This document shows positions 32,561 through 44,030 of a DNA stretch of 64,000 nucleotides, one piece after another. The stretch is from Okapia johnstoni. Taxonomy: Eukaryota > Chordata > Mammalia > Artiodactyla > Giraffidae. Numbering within the stretch: position 1 is the stretch's first letter; each line of letters opens with the position of its first letter. The notes below the pieces were generated by a model. That model saw nothing but the letters and a program-made list of their open reading frames with translations, ran no database searches and had not been told where the DNA came from. Where the stretch lies: positions 3,707,501 to 3,771,500 of the forward strand of contig JAGTYA010000026.1 of the NCBI GenBank assembly GCA_024291935.2. The letters run 5' to 3'. A program made the position numbers and the translations under genes.

Positions 32561-33244
32561 ACGGTGATGGGCTGCTTCTGAAGCTAGGCCTTAAGGAGCC
32601 TCCATTTCAGCATCTTGGAACGTGGCCCTAAGGCTGTGAGAAAGCCAGGGCTGGCTGGCAGGGGAAGAGGTGTCTTGGGGACCCCATCCAAGACCCCAGC
32701 ACCAACCAGCCAATGTAGGGGTGAGGCCACCTTAAGAGCCCCAGCCCTGGTCAAGCTGTTGGATGAATGAGGCCACAAGAGAGGCCCAAACAAGACCAGC
32801 AGGAGATTCAGCCAGATTGCTAACCCATGAATTGCAAGGAATGATAAATTCTTACAAACAATACATTTATTTAGTTCATTATTTGTAAGTCACTGAGTTT
32901 GGGGCGTGGTTTGTTACGCAGCAGGAGGTGACTGAGAGTGTGTGAGCCTGGCTAGGTGAAGCACCCTGGAGGCAGATTTCTTGTGAGCGTCTCCAACAAG
33001 TGCCCCATTCTGCACGGAAGAACCACAGGTGAACTCACGTGAGCACTGGGGGACCTGCCGATGGGATGTCTGTCAAGCTCCTTTCCCCAGATGGCGTTTA
33101 TGAGGCACACTCATTCCTGTGCCCAGCGACCACTGCTCTGCCCACTACTCAGCCTTCCACACCCTCTGGCCTGTTTTGCCCCCCAGTGCCCTTTTGAGGC
33201 AGCTGAAATAGGTAGAAGTAATGATCACCAACCCATGGAGGGGC
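32561..33244. other. Old decayed repeat and unique DNA
   Basis: About 32575-32935 ends in 'aagtcactgagtttggggcg' and 'ggtttgttacgcagcaggag', typical of an ancient LTR or DNA-transposon end. I cannot name it. Confidence 0.35.
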
Positions 33245-33440
33245 CTTCCTGCGGGCTGGGCACTGTGCTAAGCTCTTCAGCCAAAGAAGAGCAATCCTGC
33301 AGTGGAGTTGTGAGAGCCATCCTTGTTTTAGGCACGGAGACTGAGGCTCAGAGAGGTTAAGGAAGCTGCCTGAGGCCACACAGGTAGAAAGCAGAGCTAG
33401 AATTTGAGTGCCAGCCATTGAGTGGCCCAGAGTTCTTACC
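33245..33440 (-). repeat. MIR SINE, antisense
   Basis: 'gggcactgtgctaagctctt', 'gagactgaggctcagagagg' and 'ccacacaggtagaaagcaga' match antisense MIR well. A second partial MIR lies near 33600-33735 ('ccccattttacaggtgggca'). Confidence 0.75.
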
Positions 33441-33904
33441 CACTGCACCCCCGGGAATAGACACAGAGGGGTGATGGGCTTGCCCCACTTGAATTTAGGC
33501 AAGACTCTCACCCAGGCTTCCTTTACTCTCAGCCCATGGCTGCAAGCCCATGCGGAGCAAGAGGGGAGCAGAGAGGAGCAGGCCTTGTGTATGGAGGCAC
33601 TAGGGCACCATACCCACACCACAGCCCTGGGAGGGCATGGTTGTTCGCATCCCCATTTTACAGGTGGGCAAAGTGAGGCTCGGTGGAGCAGAGAGGTGTA
33701 CCCAGGTCTACTTGGCTGTCTGGCCCTCACCTTGAGCTCATGCAAGGATCATCACCTCTGTCTCTTCCCTGAATCCTCCCAACACACATAGCCCTGGGGT
33801 CTGGAGAACCAGCCTGAAACAAGTCACCCAGCTGTGTCTCCCTGGGTTGCATGGCATTGAGTGTAAGAGAAAGAAGTGGGTGCTTAATACACGCTAGCTA
33901 CCAA

Positions 33905-34065
33905 GATGCAGAGCACAGGGAACTATACTCAATATTACATAGTAACCTATAAGAGAAAAGAATATATGTGTAACTGAATTGCTGTACTGTACGCCTGAAA
34001 TTTATACCATATTGTAAATCAACTATATTTTAATTTAAAAAATTTAAAAAAAAAAGAGTATACTG
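33905..34065 (+). repeat. L1 3'-UTR end with A-rich tail
   Basis: 'ggaactatactcaatattac', 'gctgtactgtacgcctgaaa' and 'attgtaaatcaactatattt' followed by an A-rich run are the sense artiodactyl L1 3' end. Confidence 0.75.
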
Positions 34066-35019
34066 CAACGTTCCCACTTTCTAGCAATCACATTCCAACA
34101 ACTATTGGAGAAACAACTTCAATAATGTATGTTATGTCGCTAGATACAATCAAAATAGTATCATTTCAATATGTTACCAATGTAATAAGTACTGATGAGC
34201 TATTTCCTATTCTTTTATTTCTATTAAGTCTCTGAAATCTAGTGTATGCATTTTACACTAATGAAACATCTCAATCCACAGGCATGATATTCTTTAGGGT
34301 ATACTTGATCTGTGTTTAGGTTTCGTAAAATAAGCTTGAAAAAGCAGAGTCGCACACCCAAGTTGTTCCAAATGCACATAGAAGTTTTCCAACAACCAAA
34401 TCAACCAACTGTTTTTGAACCTACATTTTAATTAAAAGTTGGTATAATGGAACTTGTGTTCCTCGGTCATGCCAGCCACATTAGAAGTGCTCGGTCATCA
34501 TTCACGGCTTCTGCTATGACATGGTGAAGATATAGGCTCTCTCTTCTTTCCCAGAGCACAAACCAAGGCCTGGAGAGGTGGCCAAGGCCAAGTACCCGGC
34601 TCTGCCTGAGCTGGGACCGAGTGCATTTTTGGCTCCTCAGCCTTGATGCTCAACTTCATGAACCACGACTCACTCCATCAAGATCAAGGGTTTGCCCGGC
34701 TTGGGGGCCAGTGTGGCATGTGGGCAGCGTTCACATGGGACCAGACCGACCTGGACTGGGGACAGAGGGCAGCGTACTGATGTCCTCGGTGCCATGTCCC
34801 CCCAGGAGGGAGGATCACAGTCCCTTCTCAAACACTCGTGGTGCCTGGGTGGGCAGATGGGAGTAAGGCTCTGTGCCTTGATCTCTCTGTCTGTAACATA
34901 GCAACAGCGACCCTGTGACAGTACACCTCCCTCAGGCTGCTGCGTGGGGAAGGGTCTCCAAGGTGATGCCTGAGAAGGGATTTACCACCGTGGACAGCAC
35001 ATGAGAGGGGAGAGGTAGA
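34066..35019. other. AT-rich then mixed unique DNA
   Basis: 34066-34500 is AT-rich without a clear family. 34500-35019 is unique. No gene is supported. Confidence 0.4.
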
Positions 35020-35670
35020 ATCACATTCCCCTGAAAGATGTCCCCAAGTCCTGACTCCAGGAACGTGTGAAGGGGAGCTTATTTAGAAGTAGGGTCTTCG
35101 TGGGCTTCCCCGGTGGCTCAGATGGTAAAGAATCTGCCTGCAATGCAGGAGACCTGGGTTCAATCCCTGGATCGGGAATATGCCCTGGAGAATGGAATGG
35201 CAACTCACTCCAGTATTCTTTCCTGGGGAATTCCATGGAGCGAGGAGCCTGGTAGACTACAGTCCATGGGGTCAGACACGACTGAGTAACTAAGACACAC
35301 ACAGAACAAAGAAGAACAGAGGTGACCAAGTTAATATGAGGTCACACAGGCATATGGTGGACCCTGATCCAATGACAGATACCCCTACAAGAAGAGAAAG
35401 AGACACAGACACACACAGGACAGGAGACCACGTAAAGACAAAGAGACTGGAGGGATGCGGCCACAAGCCAAGGAACGCCTGGAGCCCCCAGATGCTGGGA
35501 GAGGCGAGGAGGGACCCTTCCCTAGAGCCTTTGGAGGGAGCTCAGCCCTGGCCATGCCTTGACCTCAGATTTCTGGCCCCCAGAACCTTGAGAGAATAAA
35601 TTTCTCTTATTCAAAGCCGCGCGGTTTGTGGTGCTTCGTTAGAGCAGTCCTGGAAAACCAAGACAAAAAG
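35020..35670 (+). repeat. MaLR/MLT1-like LTR fragment, split by a Bov-tA
   Basis: 'tgaaagatgtccccaagtcc' and 'gaagtagggtcttcg' left of the SINE, then 'gccacaagccaaggaacgcc', 'gagagaataaatttctctta' and 'tttgtggtgcttcgttagag' right of it, follow the sense MLT1-type order. Confidence 0.6.
35100..35302 (+). mobile_element. Bov-tA SINE
   Basis: 'gggcttccccggtggctcag', 'gacctgggttcaatccctgg' and 'cagacacgactgagtaacta'. It sits in the LTR-like repeat at 35020-35670. Confidence 0.9.
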
Positions 35671-38600
35671 CTGTTATTACAATCCCCCATCCCAGACGGT
35701 GCCCGAGACTGCAGTCCTCCCACCCAGGAGCCCAAGTCCAGCGGGGCTGACCCAGGGCGCCTGTGGTTTCCCGAACCAAAGTTGGAATGTCTGACTTGGG
35801 GCCGTGGACACCGCTCGGCTGGGCTGTGGGGTTCTTGGCCGGAGTCTGGACCAGCCTAGGGAGGGGACGCGCCCCGCCTGCCTGCCCCCCAGGTGCAGCG
35901 CTCACAGAGAGAGCCGCCTTTGTGTGCCCCCCAACCCCGCCCAAACTCCAATTAGCCATCATTTCAGGGACTTAAGCAAAGTTCTCCCAGCCACTCACAA
36001 GGCCTGCCTGGCCCCTCTGGAGCCTTTTCTCCTCCTGGCTTTGAAGATGAATGATTTTTAAAGACCACAGTATCCAGACAAATTGGGGGGTGGGGGGTGG
36101 GCAGAGGTGGTCGGAGTCCAGGATACTCTGAAGGGGGAGTGTGCTGGGCTCCACCGATGCTGACAAGATGCCAAGAAAAGGCTGCGGGTGAGCCATGAGC
36201 AGCCAGCAGTGAAGCTTCGAGAGGGAAGGGTAAGGCAGGACAGGAGCCGGGGAGCGGAGCCTGAGTTCAAATTCTGTACCTGTCACTCAACACCCTGAGC
36301 CGGTCTGCAGCTCTAAACAGGAGAGGGGGTGTTAGATCGATCACTGTGCAGCTCAGGCTGCTGCAGCCATCGTCACTAAATAAAGAACCAGCCCCTCGGG
36401 GCCCCTGGGCTGCTATGTGGCCTTCGGAAGTTTCTTGCCCTCTCTGGGCCTCTAGGTTCAACGGTCGGTAAAGAGGGTGGAAGTTGTGAAGGAGAGAACT
36501 GCTGAGATGGGAGGGAACCGGGGCCGTGGGAGGCCTGCCTGGCATCGTGGAGGGGCAGCCTGACCTGGGGGAGACCTCCCTGCGCGCACCAGCTTCCCCT
36601 CTCTCTCCAGCCTAACCCAAAGGTCCAGGGTCTGATGCATCACTGGCTTGGAGCTGTGGCTCAGGGACTCCAGCAGAGCGAAGGCTGGTGTAGCTGAAAT
36701 CCCATAAACTCTCGAGGAAACTCTCTTCCTCCTCTTCCAAGTTTTCTTAATCTAGTTGGCCTGTGCCCCTCCCTGACGACCCCACCCCCACCACCCCCGC
36801 AGCTCGCTCCCCTTTGTAAAGCGAGAGCAAGTGACCACGTCTGAGCCTGAGACTTGGTGAAAACTTAATAACACAGTTTTCTTGTGCTTATTTTTACAGT
36901 TACATTGCAATGTAGTTACGGTGTAATCAGGGCACACAATGCTGTCTCTCTTCTTGACAAGGGTGTGAATTTTCCTTGGAAATAAATGTAAGAAAAAAAC
37001 GAAAGATTCCATTCCTTCTTGTCAGATCTTTTTGATGGCGAGATGTTTGGTGCACATTACTCAGCTGCTGGGAGCTCCACGGCCCAGGACCTGGAGGTCC
37101 AGTGATGACCTGGGTGATGGCGTGACTCCAGGAACGTCCCCGAGAGAAAGCCACCTCCAGGGACCCCGGGTGGGTCACTTAGCTTCTCTTCACGTCGATT
37201 CCTCCCTGCAAATCGCAGGTGACAAGAAGGCAGCCCTCGGGCCTGCATCAAGGACTCGAGGGCGCCAGCTGCAGACGTTGCTCTAGTGCTTGCTGCTCAT
37301 GGGGGTCATCATCACAGACACTCTAGGAACTCGGTGCCGTTATGTCTCCATTTTACAGATGAGAAAACAGAGACACGGGATGAGTCGGTCTGAGGCCAGA
37401 GTCTGACTTCTAAGCCACTGTGTGCACCACTGAGTCCAGGACAAGGTGGCACATGGCGCTCATCAGGGCAGCGAGGAGACTTCCGTGTGCACCCCTGGCC
37501 GTGTACCCGCGGCTGCGGCAGAAGTGTCCCCAGACTCTTTCATCCTGCGCGAATAGCACCGGGGGCCGCAGCCCCCAACGCTTCCCCACCCGCCTCCCCT
37601 GACGAGGCAGGATGCAGTATGTTCAGTGCACATTTGGTGATGAGATTACAGGTGGGGCGTCTCGGGTGAGGTCAGCTGCTTCCCTGGTCCAGGACCCTCT
37701 GGGGGTCCCTGCGACTGGCTTGGGGCAGATGCCAGCGTGGAGAGGAGGTGGGGAGCTCTGAGCTTCCGGCCTCACAAACCCTTCTGCACGTGGGGTCTGG
37801 TTACATCCGGACGTCCCAGCAGCCCAGAGAAAGGCCATTTTTCTTTCAGGTGATGCATTCCGAGATCAAAGCCCAGCGGAGACGGGACTCCTGTCCCTGC
37901 GTCCTGAGCCCGGGATAATGGTTCCCCTCCTCCCACGCCAGGCACCTGAATGAGCCTGGAGAATCCAAAAGGAATTTTGAAGTGACACTTTAAAGAAACC
38001 CACTCATGGGGAAACGAGCTATTTTTGTTGGAAAGACAAAGAGGTGGAAATCAGGAAACAAGGTCCCTCCTCACACCCATTCCTCCACGCTAATCACTCT
38101 TGGGTCCTGTGTTCTGTGTCTGCCCCCCACCACGACCTGGCCCCAGGTAACATGTGGCTATCACGTTGTTCATATAAAAGGATGCCTATGTTTTTTCCTC
38201 CTATTTGCAAACAAAACACAAGTACAGTGATGCTTTCTCACTTAATATTTTATCATGGGCTTTTCCCCACCCAACGCATGATCGCTGTAACTATCCTTCA
38301 GGTGTCCTGCATTGGGCAGCAGTGCCTGGTGCTTCAGACAAAGTCCAGAGCCCGTGTTCCTGCCTATGAATCCTGGCTCTGCCTCTTGGCCGCTGAGCAT
38401 CTACAGGCAAGTTGCTTGACCTCTCTGTGACTCTCTTTTCTCATCTCTGAGATTGGGTTATTCATAGCCCCTACTCACTAGGGTTGGTATGAGGCTTAAG
38501 GGAGTTAATATTCATAAAATGCTTTGAAGGGCACGTTGTCTACCACAAGCACTGTATCAGCATCTGGTAAATAGATTTTTTGGGTTTTGCCAGGCTCTGG

Positions 38601-39272
38601 GGGTGCCCACCCCTGCTGGCCACAAATCACACCCAGAAGAATTGCATCCCCACATGGCCTTCTTTTTCTTGTTGATAGTTACTAATCAGGATGCAGTGTG
38701 TGACTTGGGGTCCGGGACTCAGAACTCAGCTCATCCACTCACCCTGTGTGCGCTTGAGCAAGCTGGTTATGTCCTGTGCCTCAGTTTCCTCATCTGAGAA
38801 ATGGAGCCAGTAGTCTCTGCCCTGCTGTTGCACAGAACTTGGGTGCCATGCCAAGGGGGCATGGCTGTGGGAGGGAAGACATGCCCAAATGCAGAACAGC
38901 TTTGGAGGAAATGAAATGGGAGAGATTTGGAGGGCAGGAGGGACCTGTGAGATTGGCTGAGCGGTTAGTGAGGTTCCAAAGCTAGCCAGCCTGAGGTGGG
39001 GGCGGGGCCAGCTTGTGTCCAAAGGGCCTGAAGGTATTGCTGACACTTGTCTTTGTCACTCACCTTCCTGGTGGTGTCTACTGGCTTTCCCCCCAACCCC
39101 TACCTTCACCAGGAAAGCAGAGTATCCCATTCATCCTGCAGCCTCAGCTCACGGCCTGGCAGAAGGCAGTAACTCAAAGTTTTGAATGGATGAATGAATG
39201 AATGAGATTATGAATGAATGAGATTATAAATGAGTGACAGAATGCTAATAGAAGAGTTTTCAGACTGTATTT
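35671..39272. other. Unique DNA with several MIRs
   Basis: MIR-like stretches are near 36395-36480 (+), 37290-37440 (-, 'ccattttacagatgagaaaa'), 38335-38580 (+, 'caagttgcttgacctctctg') and 38700-38850 (+, 'gcctcagtttcctcatctga'). A GAAT-rich simple repeat covers about 39182-39236. No gene is supported. Confidence 0.5.
36830..37065. promoter_or_regulatory. Candidate non-coding regulatory block
   Basis: AT-richer, non-repeat DNA between GC-rich flanks. It holds a perfect 12-bp palindrome acattgcaatgt (36902-36913), a TEAD-like 'gattccattccttcttg' and 'aaaacttaataacacagttt'. A regulatory role is inference. Confidence 0.25.
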
Positions 39273-39480
39273 TGGGCTTCCCTGGTGGCTCAGATGGTAA
39301 ATAATCTGCCTGCAATGCAGGAGACCTGGGTTCAATTTCTGAATCAGGAAGATCCCCTAGAGAAGGTAATGGCTACCCATTCCAGTATTCTTGACCGGAA
39401 AATCCCGTGGACAGAGGAGCCTGGAGGGCTACAATCCATGGGGCCACAAAGAGTCAGACACAACTGAGCGACTAACACTT
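39273..39480 (+). mobile_element. Bov-tA SINE
   Basis: 'gggcttccctggtggctcag', 'gacctgggttcaatttctga' and 'acaactgagcgactaacact'. Confidence 0.9.
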
Positions 39481-39589
39481 TGGCCTCACGGATGGTCTAA
39501 GACAGCAATTTCCATAGTTGGTGGATGTCGGATTTCCCTAGAGAAACTTGTTTGGCATTTGGAAGTGACCGAAGCCTGGGATGTGCGTG

Positions 39590-39790
39590 CACTCTCAGTT
39601 GCTCAGTCATGTGCAACTATTTGAGACCCCATGGAGCCTGGCAGGCTCCCCTGTCCATGGGATTCTCCAGGCAAGAATACTGGAGTGGGTTGCCATTCCT
39701 TTCTCCAGGGGATCTTCCTGACCCAGAGATCAAACCTGGGTGTCCTGCATTGGTAGGTAGATCTTTACCACTGAGTTACCTAGGAAGCCC
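39590..39790 (-). mobile_element. Bov-tA SINE, antisense
   Basis: 'ctcagttgctcagtcatgtg' through 'ggcaagaatactggagtggg' to 'gagttacctaggaagccc'. Confidence 0.88.
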
Positions 39791-39857
39791 AAAGCTCTGG
39801 GTTTGTCTGGATTTGAAACTGGGATCTCTCACAGCTGAAATGAGAATCATGTATTTA

Positions 39858-40055
39858 GTCGCTCTGTTGTGTCCGACTCTTTGTGACCCCATGGACTATA
39901 GCCTGCCAGGCTCCTCTGTCCATGGGGATTCTCCAGGCAAGAATACTAGAGTGGGTTGCCATACCCTCCTCCAGGGGATCTTTCCAACCCAGGGACTGAA
40001 CCCAGGTCTCCCGCATTGCAGGTGGATTCTTTACCATCTGAGCCGCCATCATACC
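39858..40055 (-). mobile_element. Bov-tA SINE, antisense
   Basis: 'tcgctctgttgtgtccgact' through 'gggactgaacccaggtctcc' to 'accatctgagccgccatc'. It is the third SINE within 800 bp, and the first is in the opposite orientation. Confidence 0.87.
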
Positions 40056-42076
40056 CCTAGACCGATGAGCCACTCTGAAGCCTGGGAGATGCTTATGGTA
40101 CAATGGCCACATCTCCTTAGTGCTCATGGCACATGCCAATCAGCTGTCAGGGGTCTCCTGGTGGGTGTGTGTCCTCCAGACGGGTGTCAGTGGCCTCAGG
40201 GTTCAATATGTTTGATTTCAGTCAGTCACAGATGGGCCCCCAGTAGTTTGAACAAACACTCCCAAGTCCACCATGACGGGTGGGACCCAGCAGAGTCATC
40301 CTAGTGGAAGATGTACAGAGACACAGACGCTGACCGGCTTGTGACAAACTTATTTTGGGGAGGCATTAAGGCCCAGTGTTTTGAAAACATTTTTACAAAA
40401 ACTTTGTGATGAGAAAGCAGGTTCCTTCCTGGAGAATTTTCCCAAATGGTCTTGCCCTTTCGGGGGTCATTGGGGGTAGGTTCCTGGAGCTAGTACAACC
40501 TCTGGATTCTGGGGCTTTCCTGTCTTTTCTCCCAGGGCCAACTGTGGGGTCACATCCCAGGCCAGAGATGGCCTGCTGGAGGCCCAGGCCCCTGCCTGCA
40601 TCCACCAGTGGCTTGAAATCTGAAAGCAAAAATCAAACAGAGATGACAGTGTGCAGAAGCCGGTCTAGTTTCAAGTCGGAGCCAATCTTTCCAGGGGGCA
40701 TTCTGAAGGATGTCTTTCTCTTCTTTCTCTTCCTGATCTACCAGGCATCCTCCATAGAGGCCTCAGAGCTCCTCTGGGGCTGGCGAGGGCTGTGCAGCCC
40801 TCTCGGCTTCTGTCTCTAAGGGCTGGGAAGGAGGCACAGCTTGAGAAGCCCGCAGCCCAGGCTCTCGGCATGAAAGTGACCTGGCAAGGTGAAATGTGTG
40901 CATGTGTGCACACGTGCGCATGCATGAATGGGGAGGGATAAGAGAGGGAGGAGGAATATCTGGTGATGTAGATGGTTTCCCAAGCCATGAACTTTGGCCC
41001 CTGGTTTATTCTGCTCTGGGGAAAGGCAGACTTTGCAGAGTCCCGACCTCAGCAGGAGCAGGTGCTACCTGTGGGCTGGGGAGGCAGGAGTGATGGAGAA
41101 GGCTCTGGGCTCTCCCGGGGGCTGGGGGTGGGGGCGGAGGTCATGGTGGCATCTCATAGTGGATCTGAGAGTCCTGAGGAGTGGTTTGTGGGCTCCCCTG
41201 TTATGCACTGGCTAAAGGGAGGGGCTACCAGTGCTGAGCAGGGGAGAGAGGGTGAGAGGGAAGGAGGGTGGGGAAGGGGCAGGTGCTGGCCGAGTGCCTC
41301 CCTCATGGCGCTGCCCCCACCCACGACAGCCTCACAAGGATGCCTCTGCTGTCGCTGTGCCCATTTTTCAGATGTGGAGACTGAGGGCTTGTTACCTGAC
41401 TGCCCATCTCCTGGATTTGGGAAGAGGAGGTGGTGGGGGACACAGGCAGAGGAAGAGGCTCCCCCATCTGGGAGAACAGCCTGGGCTCCTGGCCTGAGTT
41501 GTATTGAGGAATGAGCTGGGGAGAAGGTTCTGGACAAAATGTTGGCCCTGCCATGTGCAGCAGGATGACCACAGGGCCCAGGCCTGTGAAGACTGCGTAA
41601 AACAGCCTGTGTCCAGCCACACTCCTGGCACACATGCAGGGCTCTAACTGAGCTCACTGTTAGGACCAGCACTGCTCCTTCTTTTGGGATTCAGCCAGCT
41701 TGGTCTGAACGGGCAGCCCCCCGGGAGCCTTGTCAAGGGACCTGACCACCGCAGAGTCTTAACCACTGAACCCCTAGGGAAATCCCAACAAAGCGTTTGT
41801 CTTCTGCCTTTACCAGGAGCTCCTGTTTTAAGAGACCATGTCCCCCACATTCTCATTAGCCCCACTCTCACAAAGGTCTCGGACTCTGGCGGCATCTTTT
41901 CTAGTACAGGTGTGATTGGGCCAATGCCCCCGCCCCATGCCACAGCCTGGCACCCTGGAGACGATTGATGGGGCCCTGTGGGTCAGGGAGGGTCAGGTAA
42001 GAGGGGTGCAGGGCATGGAGAGGGCAGTGGCTGCCAATTTGCAGGCAGGTGAGATCAAAAACTGCAGGGACTTCGG
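40056..42076. other. Unique GC-rich DNA
   Basis: Contains a MIR-like patch near 41320-41410 and a short antisense CHR SINE remnant at about 41750-41788 ('agtcttaaccactgaacccc'). No gene is supported. Confidence 0.45.
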
Positions 42077-42250
42077 ACCTCCCTGGGGGTCCAGTGGCTA
42101 AGATTCCGTGCTCCCACTGCAGGGGGCCCAGGTTCGATCCCTGGTCAGGGAACTAGATCCCACACCCTGCAACCAAGGGTTTGCACACTGTAACTAAGGG
42201 CTGTGCAGTCAAAGAAACAAATAAATATTAAAAAAAAACAAAAGCAAAAA
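42077..42250 (+). mobile_element. CHR-type SINE with A-rich tail
   Basis: 'ctccctgggggtccagtggc', 'caggttcgatccctggtcag', 'ggaactagatcccacaccct' and an A-rich 3' tail. Confidence 0.75.
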
Positions 42251-43604
42251 CGGTGCAAGGACTAAAGGAGCCAAGGAGACTGTCCAGCCAAGGCAGGGCG
42301 GTCTAGGAGCAGTGCGGCCCGGCAGGCCTTGGGCCCACACCCCAAAGGAGCCCCCACCCCAGCAACAAGTGCCCGTAAAGGGCGAAGGTTGGGGGTTTGA
42401 CTTGCATTCTGGTGCCCGCTTTGCACTTGGAGCAAGGGCAGTGAGGAGCAGGCTGAGGGCCTCCGGGACCATGGGCCCTGAGTCGCGGGGAAGGTTCCTT
42501 TGTCAGGGCAGCCCAGGATGAAAGTGGGCACTGTGGCCCCGAGACAGTCTTCACCTTTGTGTGCCCGTCCCTAGGAGAGACACCGCCACTCTAAACCACC
42601 GGTAACGAGGCTGGCCTGGGATGGCGAGCCCGCACTGTCCCCGGCCTAATGACGGCCAGGAGAATCCATTGTCCTGTAATCTGTGGCTCAAGGGATTTAA
42701 AATTCAAGAAAGAAAAATGTGGAGGCCAATTAGCTACATTGTACTGGCCTCGAGCAGGCTGCAGCCACATCTACGGGGCCCCGAGGACCCTCTTGAGTCA
42801 AGTGGAAGCTTTGCTTAAGCACCACCGTCCGTCAGTCCCCGAGGTGAACTCACTTTCATCTCCTAGCATCAAGGTTTTGTGTGTCAATTGGGCAACTGGG
42901 TCTAGGGGTCTAGGGGTCTAGGGCCTGGGGTCTCCAGGAAGCCCCGCCCATGTCTCCACTCTGGTTCATTACTTACAAGGTGGGGGTGGGAAGGTCATTC
43001 TTTGTGCGGAGATGGCCGCCCAAACTAATCTGCAAGGGAGTCTGGTTTTCTGCTCAGTTCTGGTTGACGAGGGAAGAGAAGGTGGGCTGTGGAGTCTGAA
43101 TCCAGCGCCTCTGTCCACCTGGGCGGTGCTCCGGCTTCCTGGGCTCCCACACGGGCGTAGTCTTCCCTCCTGGAAGGAGCTGCTGTCAGAGGAAAGTGTG
43201 GGTGCCCAGGGCAGGACCCCGCTGCCCCCCACCTGCCTCCTTCCTCTGCAGACGTTAGTCCTGAGCCCTCCAGGTTCCCTCTGCCCCGGTCAGTGGGCCT
43301 CGAGCAAGGACCAACCCCTTATGAACCAGCAAAGAATACCCGCTCACGGTAAAAATCAAAGCAACAGTGAAATCAACACCCAAGGGTGAATGTGAACCAC
43401 CCAGTTCCCTCTCATCCCTTCTCACATCCTCCTTCCCAGAGGGAGCCAACCAAGCCTGTTCCTGTATCTTTCAAAAACATCCTGCGTATCTGCGAGCACG
43501 TGCAAATACTAACACCAGCGTTGACCACAGGGCTAGAGCCCAAGTGCCCCAGACTCTGCCCTGAGCACGTCGTCTGTGCTAGCTTCGCTCAGCCTCCCGG
43601 GGTT
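42251..43604. other. Unique DNA
   Basis: Includes a candidate regulatory block at 42625-42830 and a short (TCTAGGGG)n run at 42901-42923. No gene is supported. Confidence 0.45.
42625..42830. promoter_or_regulatory. Candidate non-coding regulatory block
   Basis: Non-repeat DNA with 'cggcctaatgacggccagga', 'atccattgtcctgtaatctg', 'gggatttaaaattcaagaaa' and 'ggccaattagctacattgta' (homeodomain and SOX-like cores). It looks constrained but is untested. Confidence 0.22.
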
Positions 43605-44030
43605 TGTAGTCCAGTCGTTAAATTGTGTCTGACTCTTAGGAACCCCATGGACTGCAGCGCGCCAGGCTGCCCTGTCCTTCACTATCTCCTGGAGTTTGCT
43701 CAAACTCATGTCTGTTGAGTCGGTGATGCCATCCAAGCATCTCATCCTGTGTTGCCCCCTTTCTCCTCCTGCCCTCAGTCTTTCCCAGCATCAGGGTCTT
43801 TTGCAATGAGTTGACTCTTCGCATCAGGTAGCCAAAGGATTGGAGCTTCAGCTTTAGCATCAGTCCTTCCAATGAACATTCAGGGTTGATTTCCTTTAGG
43901 ATGGACTGGTTTGATCTCCTCGCAGTCCAAAAGACTCCCAAGACTCTTCTCCGGCACCACAGTTTGAAATCATCAATTCTTCTGCACTCAGCCTCCTTCC
44001 TGGTCCAACTTTCATATCTGTTCATGCGGT
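43605..44030 (-). mobile_element. BovB (RTE) 3' fragment, antisense
   Basis: 'tagtccagtcgttaaattgt', 'gagtcggtgatgccatccaa', 'gatttcctttaggatggact', 'actcttctccggcaccacag' and 'cctggtccaactttcatatc'. This copy reaches further into the ORF than most here. Confidence 0.9.

Noticed and set aside
42901..42923. Telomere-like repeat
   Set aside because: Three units of TCTAGGGG only; not the TTAGGG repeat and too short to mean anything.
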